Assembly (NCBI GenBank): GCA_963576735.1
Contig: OY755191.1
Location: 14,227,608 to 14,291,607 of the forward strand
Reading direction: 5' to 3'
Source of the DNA: Bedellia somnulentella
Taxonomy: Eukaryota > Arthropoda > Insecta > Lepidoptera > Bedelliidae
DNA: 64,000 nucleotides
Position 1 is the stretch's first letter. Each line of letters begins with the position of its first letter. The position numbers and the translations under genes were made by a program. The notes under the pieces were generated by a model. The model ran no database searches and had not been told where the DNA came from. It was given only the letters and a program-made list of their open reading frames with translations. Positions 46,301-58,300 of this stretch are shown piece after piece.

Positions 46301-49300
46301 ACAAAATACGACGTGTTTCATTTATCTCACGTTATACATGTGACATATCTCACCGTTCCGCCACGTTATCTCCCGGTGTCTGCAGCCACGCGTTGAAGTA
46401 TCTCACAATATGTTCGTGTTCTAAAGCGGCTAATGCTCTCACTTCGCGTAACACTCTTTCACGTCCTATAGACCTGGAATGTATGAGTTTTATTAAAGAT
46501 ATTTTATTTATTTGCCTTGTAGTGTCGGCTTAGAATAACACTACCCCATTTCTACCCGTGGGTGATCGTAAGAGGCGACTAAGGGTGTAGGGGCTTTTTA
46601 TCCATCACCAACAACCTTTATTTATACCATCTTTTCCCCACTCACATTTCCAAAAGTGGCTGAGGAATGTTTAATTCCTTAGCTCTGGCTACCCCTTCTA
46701 GGGATTTATAGCCGTGAGTATATACGAGGGTAGTCCCAAAAGTACCCGACCTGACATATAAATACGGGTAGTTAAAAAAATCAATTACCGCGTTCGATAG
46801 TACCATCTTTTAACATCTTGATTTAAAAATTTAATAACGTTACGTCAAATAATATTTTTTTAGTAGCCCTCCAAAGTGAACGATCTCAGTGAATTTTTAA
46901 CCATGGAAAAAATTGGGCATCGTTATGTGATACAATACTTCCATCTGAAAGGGCTAAGTCCAACCGATGTCAAAGCCGAGTTGGATTCTACTCTGGGGGA
47001 GTCTGCTCCTTCGTTTACAACAGTTAAATATTGGGTAGCTGAGTTTAAGCGAGGTCGTACGAGCTGTCAAGATGAACACCGCAGCGGTCGACCAAGTGAG
47101 GTCACTACGCCAGAAAATGTGAAGAAAATCCACAAAATGGTATTGGATGACCGTCGACTAAAAGTGCGTGAGATAGCAGACATGGTAAACATTTCAAAAA
47201 GTGCTGTGCATTGCATTTTAACTGAAAATTTGGACATGAGAAAATTGTGCGCAAGGTGGGTGCCGCGTTTGCTCACAGTGGAGCACAAACAGCGCCGTGA
47301 GGATGTTTCCATCGAGTGTTTGGCAATGTTTCGCAACAATAAAGCCGAATTTTTGCGTCGATTCATTACCATGGACGAAACATGGGTCCACCATTTTACA
47401 CCTGAGACCAAGGAGCAGTCAAAGCAGTGGACTGAGAAGGGTGAGCCGGCTCCAAAGAAGGCAAAGACCATTCAGTCAGCTGGAAAGGTTATGGCCTCCG
47501 TTTTTTGGGATTCACATGGGATAATGTTTATTGATTACCTCGAAAAAGGAAAGACAATCAACGGTGAATATTATGCAGCCTTATTGCAGCGTTTGAGCGA
47601 AGAAATAATGGAAAAACGGCCCCATCTCCAGAAAAAAAAAGTGTTGTTTCACCACGACAACGCACCAGTCCACACGTGCGTCATTGCGATGGCTAAAATC
47701 AACGAACTGAAGTTCGAATTGCTTCCTCATGCTCCCTATTCGCCAGATCTAGCTCCCTCGGATTATTTTCTGTTTCCAAATTTAAAAAAATGGCTCGGCG
47801 GTAAAAGATTTTCCAACAATGAAGAAGTAGAGAGTGCGGTTAATAGCTATTTTGAAGAGCTTGACGGTTCCTACTATAAAGAGGGTATTGAAGCCATAGA
47901 ACATCGTTGGGAAAAGTGTATCGAGCTAAAAGGAGACTATGTTGAAAAATAATAAATATTTTTCCAATATTTTTATTGTTTTCTTTGTCAGGTCGGGTAC
48001 TTTTGGGACCGCCCTCGTATATATATGTATGTATGTTATTAAAGAGTGAGTAAGTTGTTAGTGCAAAATTATTTGTTGGTAGTAAGCAAAAAAATTCCTA
48101 TGCTTTTATTTTTCACCTAAGCAAGGTGAGTAATGTACTTTCCGTTTTACCATCAATATAGATACAATACGAATGTATAATATATTGATGCAATTATGTA
48201 ATGTTATAAAAAAAACATGGAGGCAATATAGATTTTTTGCTATTAATGTATAATACTACTATGCATTAAAAACTCAATTAAGTAGTATTGTCTACGCCGA
48301 TCATTTCAACGGTAGCGCAAGCAACTGACTTGTCATTGCCCCCCCCCCCGCGCCTTCAAGACGAACCACGGCTGAGAGCGCTCCCCGCCGCTTTGCCACT
48401 CTCATTCTCCACCTCCACCGCGTCGGAATAAATTATTATTTTTGTATTAAATTGGAAATTAAATTGTTTAAATCAATTTAAGTCTTTTATGTTTTATTAA
48501 CAAGTATTTTATTTTTAAAAAATATATTTCCTTTAACTGTAAATGTAGAAGAGCATAGATAAAGCGAAGCATACCAATACATACATGAATAAACTCATGG
48601 CTTTAAATCTTAAAAAAAGCCTCTGTTGTAAGTTGAGTGGAATAAATTAAAGAATAAGGTCTAATAGAAAAATACTTAATCTTAAATTAAATACAAAAAA
48701 GGCAACACATACATTCTGAAAACGAACCATTTGCTAACCCAATTCACTATACAAAATTCCATCAAAATAAAATAGTCAAAAAAACTTACTTGCTCGGCAA
48801 AGTAATCCTTTTAATAGCATAACACCGATTGTCGATATTGTTCCTGGCTTCGAAAACCACTCCGAAGCCGCCGCGACCCAAACAGCGTAAAGGGGTAAAC
48901 TCCGCCTCGTACCTGCCGGCCGGCCGCCCCACCACCACCAGCGGGGGCGGCGGGGGGGTCGCCACGGGGGGCGGGGCGGCGGGGGGAGAGAACAGTCTGG
49001 GGAAAATAATAGCTGAATATGTAGTTGATAGCAAAGATGAGTCAGTATATAATGTCTATATCCTATTAATATTATAAATGTGAAAGTTTAGACGTTTGGA
49101 TGTTTGTGTGTTTGTGGCAAAAAGGCACCTCAAGTACATGATGTATATGAATGAAAGGGTCATGGTCAAAATGGGCGTAACACCAACAGCGTTAAAATAT
49201 ATTTTATGTGAAAGCTAATGATCATAACTTAATTTTATACTATGGCGGCGATTACCCAAACAACCGGAGAACAGAGATATTCAGTGATGTTCAAACGCAT

Positions 49301-52300
49301 AGAATCCAAAACAATCGCTCACCGCAGAGACAACACAGACAATATCGTGCAGTACTAGGCAAAAGATATCAATCTATTGGTTGGAACCTAACGAATTACT
49401 GCATTCCATCCCTTTCTAACGTCTCTCACTCAGGTACCGAACAAAGAAAGCGTGCGTACGCGTCACTGCGCGTGCGCATAACGATTCAGTGAAAAGAACT
49501 TAGTTCATTTAGTTCCTTCACTTTAAAGAACTACTTCGCGAATGTAGTCCAGTAGTCCACTTCGTTCAGCGGCTCATTAGGCTCCTTCAGAGCCGTTGGA
49601 CTAAATGAACTGCAGAACGAATTGGACTAAATGAAGTTGTAAGTTATGTTAATAATAGGGAATTAGGGAATAATGAATTTTTGTACATGTTTTCCAGAGA
49701 ATGCTGTGGCCTTCTATAATTAAGAATGCATACTGTCTACCGTAATACCAATGTAAAAAACTATAAATGAATTATGTATTTCTTGTTGAAGGTCCTAATA
49801 ATAATAAATAAATAAATAAATGAAGAGATTGAGTTGGAAAGATGAACAACTTGCGGTTCTCGCGTTCTCGTATCTTTCTTATAACATTCGCTAGTTCGCG
49901 AATGAAAAAAATTATGCTTTTGATAATGTTTAATGAATGAGTCCCATATGTTGTATTACTTGTACTTAATTTTGAAGAAATATAGTTATTTATCATGAAG
50001 TATCAGTAAGAATAAATATCTCGTTTGTCTTTCATACTTTCCAGGCTTAGGACTGACAACCAAAACATTACAAATATTTTCACTATTAGAAAATAAACAT
50101 TAAAAATAACTCATTGACGGGTCTCGAACCTCATATTTATGTTTTTGTATTGTGTAAACGAATAGTGATTTAACAGCAAACAAATATAGGTCTTAACACC
50201 ATGTGTGGAGAGTTATTTTCCCCAACGAGAGAACAGCAATGTATAAGTGAGGTGAACTAATAAGGTGTCAGTATTAGATTTGCGATCAAACGAATATAGT
50301 CCTTAAGACGATGACCGAAGATTTTTTTTCGCCTGACGGCAAAGTATTATTTAACCAACCTTTGTGTTTTTTTTGCAATAATACCCGGTCCATATTGGGG
50401 ATAACAAGTATGTAGGGGTTATCAAGACGTGCAATAAAGTAAATTACAACGCATTTTATTACTGTTGGTATAACGCCCAGCTCCCATACAAAAATGCCCA
50501 TGATCCTTTAGCAAAATGCTAGATAATCACGCAATTAATAACATAGGATACTTTTTATCCCGGAAAAAATTGATCAATAAAATATTCACGCCTGATTGAA
50601 CTAAGATTACCGGAAAAAACGCCTTAAGCTTTATCATAAGCAAATTTGACAGTACGAAGTCTGTCGGGTCAGCTAGTAGTAATATTTATTTATTTGTCAT
50701 GAAATATAGTTTTTACAGGTAGTGTCACCTAATGCAACTAAATTACACATTAAATAATTTATACATTTAATATAATTTGGTTTATGCCATTTAAATGGTT
50801 TTAACGTGCGATTATTGCGATTTAAGTCAAAAAAAAAGTCTAAAAGTTTATTCTTCAAAATTAAGTTAAAAACTAACATTTTTTGAAAGTCAAATTTTTT
50901 AAATTTATCATTAGTCCGTTGCTTCGGAAGATGTTCGTAAAGAGAAGAAGCAACAAAGAAACTCTTTACATTCACATTTTTTCATTTTTTTCAAAACATG
51001 GTTTGTACAATTTCAGTTAATTAACATGTTTTTACTATTATAAAAGATTTTCTATGCGACAAAACCAAACGCTAGTTTGACATAATAAAAATAAATTGTC
51101 CATCACAAAAAAACCAATCACATAACGTGAGAAGAAGAAAATCCTCACCAGACAATTATTCCTGGGAATAACGAGGGAAGATTTGTAGCTTTACGGACAC
51201 GGTCATGTGCGCGTTGGGTTCTTGTCGTTTAAAAAATCTTGAACACTGTAATAAGATTTCTTTAAAAGCATGGCCTTAATTGCCTTTTTAAAAGATGCCA
51301 CAGGCAATTTCAATATTTCAGATGGAAGTTTGTTGAACATTTTCAGGGATAGTCCCATAAAGGAGTTACTTACTTTATTAAGTCTCCACTTCGGTACGTG
51401 AAGTTTGTCCTTATTTCGAGTGTTAACAGTATGCCTATCACTAACTTTACTAAATTGGCCTATATTCTTTTTAGCATACATTAAATTCTCAAATATGTAT
51501 TGGCAAGGGACAGTTAGAATGCCAATATCTTTAAATTTTTCACGCAACGAATACCTCGACCTCAACATGTAAATAGATCGGATAGCTCGCTTTTGTAAGA
51601 CGAAAACTTTATGTACATCAGCCGCTTTACCCCATAATAAAATACCGTACGACATAATACTATGAAAATAACTGAAATACACAATGCGAGCTGTTTCTAC
51701 GTCTGCTATTTCTCTAATCTTACGCACGGCATACGCTGCTGAGCTCAGCCTTTTAGAAAGTGTTAGTATATGGGGTCCCCATTGCAACTTAGAATCGATT
51801 ATTATTCCTAGGAATTTCGTCTCTTTCACTAATTCTACTTTTTCACTGTCAATAACAATATTTGCCTCAACTTGCCTAACATTCGGTAAAGTAAATTTAA
51901 TACATTTAGTTTTTTTGGCATTTAGAACCAGGTTATTTACAGTAAACCAATGCAATACCAGTGAGATAGTTTTATTTACGTCGTCAAGAGATGTAGAGGA
52001 TCTCGCTACATTAAATATCAAAGATGTGTCATCTGCAAACATAACTATCTCAGAATACTTTTGTACCATAAATGGTAAATCATTAATGTAAATCAGAAAC
52101 AGTAATGGGCCAAGTATAGAACCTTGAGGAACGCCCATCTCTATTTCCGATCCTTCCAACGTGGTTCCATTAATATCAACCTTTAAAGTTCTTTCATTAA
52201 GATAAGATGCCATTAATTTCAGTGCTTGCTCGTCAAAACCGTAATATTTAAGTTTAATCAACGCTATTTCTTTTTTTACACAATCAAAAGCTTTTGTGAG

Positions 52301-55300
52301 GTCACAAAACATACCTAACGCATCCCGGGAGTTTTCCCATGAATTAAAAATATGTTTCATTAGTGACACTCCTGCATCTACAGTAGACCTACCTTTGGTG
52401 AAACCATATTGCTCGTCATGGAAAATATTATGATTGTTGAAATATGAAAGCATTTGGTTGGACATGATTTTCTCAAAAACTTTACTGAGAACTGGTAAAA
52501 TAGAAATAGGCCTATAATTGGTAAAGTCCTGACTATCTCCTGATTTATGTAGTGGGATGAGCCTACTTAACTTCATACAGTCTGGAAATTCTCCTATATC
52601 TATACATTTATTAAAAAGTATCGTTAAATGGGGAGCGATTATATTTATTATTCTGTTTATGACGAAAACTGACATTCCTGCCGGGGTAGCATGAGGCGTG
52701 TGAGAGTCTCTGAGATAGGGCTATGTCACCGTTCAAGGGCGAATTGGCCGCCATATTTGACCGTTTCTCGCACGCCCGAGCATGAGGCATCTGAGACGTG
52801 AGAGCGCTAGTGACTCGCCTTTGACATCGCAACGCCGAGTCACATGTGCGAGCATGAGCGGCGTGACAGCGACATAAACTGAGATGTTTGTCATTTTATA
52901 TCAAATTTATGTCGATGTCAAAATTGAGCGCGAGAGCCAGTGAGAAAGATTACTTATCAAAATATGAGTGCTGTTTTGCAGCTTTTTTAACTGTTTTGTG
53001 TAGTTCTTAGAGTAAAAGTGTGATAGCAAAGCGACTACATCACTTAGATTTGTTTTGAATGGAAAAAAACGAAAAATGAGTATGATACTCATCCGGGTGC
53101 AAGTTTGCCGCAAACAAGTCCTATGAAACATATTTGTATGTCATGACGATTTCCGAGGACCTCTATGATAGCTTGTGACCTATGAAAAGCCTCAGAGTAT
53201 AGTTTCACATAAGGATACATACAGGAATTAATGATTCCACATGATATCAATTGAATTGTAAATTTTAACTAAATTAAATTAATCTACAACTAGTGCTTGT
53301 GTATTAAGTTTTAAATTCGTTAAAATAGGTACGTTTGGCTTTTAGAACGAGCAATTCACTAGGCATTAGGATAAAAATTCTGCAGCCTAAATCCATGTAT
53401 ACGTCCAATTTTCTGATGCAGTTGAGAAAATCAATTAATTTCATTGATCTTCTTTAAAATAACTATTAAGAACAGTTTCTAAAGTTATGGTTTTCAGAGG
53501 TCAAATATAATGCATGTGAAATAGATTTCTATTCATTATTGTTTGTTATGTAGGGTTTGTAGTCTTAAATTATCATTATCATCATAAATGACACCCGAGC
53601 TCATAGCATATGCTTGCATAAACAGGCACAGGCAAAGTCTAGATAGTGTGAGTAGACAATAGTCTGCTTGCTGTCTTAGTGTGGCTAGGAATGTAAAGAA
53701 TGGTGATGGCATAATTTTGTTACCTCTCTATCTACCGACACACTTAATGCTACAAAAAATGTTTAAATGCAGGTGCAGGTACTTTGTGCAACATTATAAA
53801 ACAAATTTAGTAGTCACCTTACAAGCATATTGAAATGACTACACATGAATATAATGCTCATGTTGTTTTCTTATTTTTAGTAAAACATATTGATTTAATA
53901 CAAAGATTTTGGAACAATTTAGTGACTTGGAAAGAGTCTAATGAAATAAAAAAAAAACAGCAAAATGTAACAGTTTTTTAATTAATCATCAATAAAATTG
54001 CCTTAATATTAATGAAAACCACTTGTTTTAACCCCCTTCATTGCAAGTAAATCCAACATTTTCCAATTCCCAACTCATAGCAGAACTCTTCAGACCATTT
54101 AGAATAATGGAAATGTTTGCGCCTGGGGATAAATTGGATTATTGTAATTCAAAGACAATACTACTCATGGTTAAAACTGCAAACCTTGAATACATAGAAA
54201 AAGCAATGTTATTTTATTTTGGGCAAATAGAGCAGATGGATACAAATTAAGTAACAAAAGAGATATATAGGTGGGAATAATTGTTGTAAGTATGAGTAAG
54301 TTTATTGATGAGGCAATTAATATTCTCTGCCTACTGCAATGGGAAATAATGTATAGTAGAATATATGCATGCACATTTTACAACTGAAATCTCATCTCAA
54401 GTGTAAAAGTAAAAGCTGCCTATGAATGGGCTTTATTTTCTAGTAAAACACATTTTGTGGAGTTAACTTTATTTATTGAATAAATACTTTTAAACAACCG
54501 CTCAACATCATAGTTTCTGTTCTCAAACTCATCTGTACTTCACATTTTTACTCTATTAACATCACTTTTTCCTTATGGAAACACTACAGCTTGTTTATAC
54601 ACATTGCAGTCATAAGAATGCTCTTTAAGTATGGATGCATACTCAAATTCTGAATAAACAGGAGCATTCAACAAGACTATTTCCATACATCAGAGCTTCC
54701 TAGCTTTTGGGAATATAGGATATTGTTGAAATAATGCCCATCTGCGCGATGAAACTGGCGAATGGGAATCTGGGAATGGACTGGCGGGATGGAACTAAGA
54801 TGTTATAGGCAAATATGTGCCATAGGCTGCACAGCATTTCTTCAATTTTCTCATCAAACACTTATATAACTGTGCAATATCTGCAAACAAAAGACAATAC
54901 AAATCATTAAAAGTATGCTGCTCACTTTCTAGTTAAATAATAGTTATATAGAATAATAAAACTTCATTACTTACTTCATATTTTATGATTCCCCTATCAT
55001 TGTAAGGAAGTTTAGTCGGACGTTCCCAACAAACTAAACTTGTAATATTAAAACTTTTGATTTAAATTGAAAATTTGGAAACTTGTATTGAGTGAGAAAT
55101 TAAATATTTAATTATTTATGTTTGTTTACGTTGTTTGGTTACAAAATGTCAATATTTGACGTAAAATGAATGAAATTTGACAGATTTAGCTACTATTTTA
55201 GTTCAAAAAGATCGAATAAAATAGAGAAAAAATATTCACAGACCAATGATGGCAACAATGCTCTATCGATTCGGTGACAGGGCTCTCAGATCTCATCCGT

Positions 55301-58300
55301 CTGTCATATTGACGCTCATGCTCGCAAAAATGACATAGGTTGGCTAACTGAGATGTTTTCTGACATGGCTCTCACTTCTCAGATGACAACTCATGCTACC
55401 CGGGCTGTTATGTCTTCGGTTTTTTTTAGATTAATAGTTTTAAAATTTTTAATTATATCATTACTGTCAACATACTTGAAAGAAAACTGTGCTGTTGTTT
55501 TGGTAACATTTTGTTCCAACAACTCAAGAGCTTTCTGGGGACATGAATTTAATTTTTCTGTTGTCTGAGTGGGGGTATTTATAAAATGATTTTCAAAAAT
55601 GTCAGCAATTTGTGATCTTGACTGTATAAGTTCATTATCTAATAATAAATTGAGATCATGTGGGGACTTTAGTTTTCCAGTTTCACTGTTAATTATTTTC
55701 CAGACAGTCTTACTCTTGTTAGAAGAATTCTTAATTTTATGTTTTATGCATCTAGATTTAGCTTCACCAGAAACTTTTTTGAAAACTTTTGAATAATTTC
55801 TGGCATAAATAATAAAATCTTGGTTGAAGTTATAGGACTTTTCTCTATAAATGTTATATAGGTGATCTCTACTTATTCTAATTCCAGCGGTGGCCCATTC
55901 AGCAAAAGAGCATTTTGTATTACACAGTATTACCTTAGTTTTAAAGATTTTGTTGAATTCTGTTTTTAGCTCATTGATGAATGAAAGACAATTCTCTAAT
56001 GATTCACTGCTTCTCATAGGGGGGCTGATGCTAGACCTAATATTATTTTCAAATAAGCTAAGTTTTTTTTCAGTTATCTGTCTACATACTATTGACTTTT
56101 TCTTCTCAATGGTAAATTCTAAATTTATAAATTGACCCTTGTGGTCTGAGGTAATGCAATCAAAAAGGAAGTGACCGGAGTAATCACAATTGCAATAAAT
56201 ATTATCTAAACATGTTGCAGAGGTCGAGGTAATTCGGGTTGGCTCATTAAATACATTTAGAAGATTAAATGATTGAAAAAATGTTAATATTCTCTCCTTT
56301 ACTAGACCCTCACCCAACAAGTCAACATTGAAATCCCCACAAACTACAACCTCTCTGGAGCTGCGGGAAGCCATCCCCAAAGCATCTTCCATCGCTGCTT
56401 CAAAGATGTCATAGTTACCTTTGGGTGGGCGATATACACACAAAATTATATACCTGTTCAATTCAATGCATGAGATTTCTACATGCTGTTCAACAGAGAG
56501 TCTACAGATGTCTTTTCTTTCTTTAAATTTAATGTCTACATGTAATAGTATCATACTACCCCCACACATTATAGACTCTCTGTTAAAACAACTGCCCACT
56601 GTGTAATTCTTTAAACTAAACTTCATTTGTTCTGCTTTTAACCAGTGTTCAGTTAAACAAAGTATTTTGGCATTGTACTTATTAATGAATAACTCTAATT
56701 CTAATAGTTTGCAGGAAAGGCTCTGTATATTCTGATGAACTAGTGAAATGTATGCCTTTCCTTTGTCTTACTACCTAGTTTAAAGCTAAATTTGCAGATA
56801 CATTAGTACATGTACTAATAACTGCATCCAAGTCAGTTGAAATAGTTATGTTATTCAAATTAATAACATTATTGTATATAATATTACTAGCTAGTAATAT
56901 AGCTAGACGTTTTTTAGAATGTTCAGGTACTTTCAAGGTACTTTTGGTCATGAATGGTTTCTTAATATAGTTATTTATATTAAAATTAAATTTTTTTTGC
57001 CTATATCCCAAGGTCAAATTATATAATAACATATTTAATTTATAAATCCTAGTATTAACCTTATAGCTAAGATGCTTAGAATATAGGAAGTCACTTATAA
57101 TTATTTTTCTTACATTTAAATTAACCAACCTCTCAAATGATTCCTTCATGTCACTTGGTTTCGCCTTATTACTTGAACCAATTAAAATAACCAAAGTAGT
57201 ATTGGAGTCATATTTTTCTTTTAAAATAGAATTAATTATTTGAGAGTAACTTGCTCCGGGCATACAAGTATTTAAGATACATTGGTCTTATTCTTTGTTT
57301 AAATGATTGCCAATGTTAACACCAAGAGAATCGGAGAAGACTAAAGTCCTCTGAGTCGACACACCTCTATTGTAAGCAAAAGTGGGCTTAACCATATTAT
57401 TATTATTTTCAGGGGATACATTATTTATGACAGTACTTACACTTTCACCCTTATTGCAAAAACCAGAAAGTGTTTCTACTGTTTTGATATTTTCATTACT
57501 TAACTCTATGATTTCTTCTAATCCTTCTATGTAGCTTTGCATCTCTAAGTGGCTGTTATTATACTTACTTACTTACTTACTACGCTGGCTCGATGACCCA
57601 AAGTGAGTCTTGGCCTCCGATACGAGATTTCGCCATTTGTCTCGGTCTAGTGTGGTTTCTCGCCAATCGCTTGCTAGAAGCTCACGAAGATCCGCTTCTA
57701 CCACATCACACCAGCGGTACCGCGGGCGTCCGACAGGTCTTCGTCCAGTTGGTCGACCCATGTACGCTTTTTTGACACCTCGATCTTCACCCATCCTTTC
57801 TAGGTGCCCAAGCCAGCGAAGTCTGTGGGCTTTGGTTTCCCCAAGGATGTTCGCATCAGCGAAAAGTTCTTCGACTTCAACGTTCTTCAGCAGTCTCCAT
57901 GTTCCATCCGACCTCTGTCTTGGCCCAAAGATTTTCCGGAGGATCTTTCTCTCGGCAACCAGGAGTTTACTTTCCTCTTTAAGCGTCAGTGTCCAAGCCT
58001 CACATCCGTACATGAGAATTGGCCTAATTACGGTCTTATAGATGCGTATCTTGGTGTTTCTACTGAGAAGTTTGGGCACTAACACTTTATGCAGAGCAGC
58101 GCTACAACGCAGGGAGTTTTGAATGCGGATGTCGATCTCTTCGTCACGAGTATTGGTATCTGTGATGGTACAGCCTAGGTACTTGAATTTTGCCACTCCA
58201 TTGTATTGAGTATCTCCAACATTAAGTCCTTGACGATTTGTACGAGGAATTTTAAAACGTCTCATGTGAAGATACTCAGTTTTTCCGTGGTTGATCCTTA

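Larger units (their letters stand above)
50828..57562 (-). mobile_element. LINE-1w, near-complete copy in PERK intron 3
   Basis: The longest copy of this CR1/Jockey-type LINE. In minus-strand order: ORF1 (57542-56775, one in-frame stop), ORF2 endonuclease part (about 56757-55405), a 2.72-kb TIR element inserted in ORF2 (55404-52681), ORF2 RT part (52680-51203) and the 3' UTR to about 50828. The 5' end is cut at the RTE element (57563). Without the insertion, ORF2 would be continuous, because the coding frame resumes in phase. Confidence 0.9.

Noticed and set aside
49208..49492. 94-codon open frame in the Helitron cargo
   Set aside because: No recognisable motif, and it ends inside an inverted-repeat patch.
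52611..52832. 73-codon frame at the left end of the 2.7-kb element
   Set aside because: It mixes LINE sequence with the element's subterminal repeats and carries no domain.
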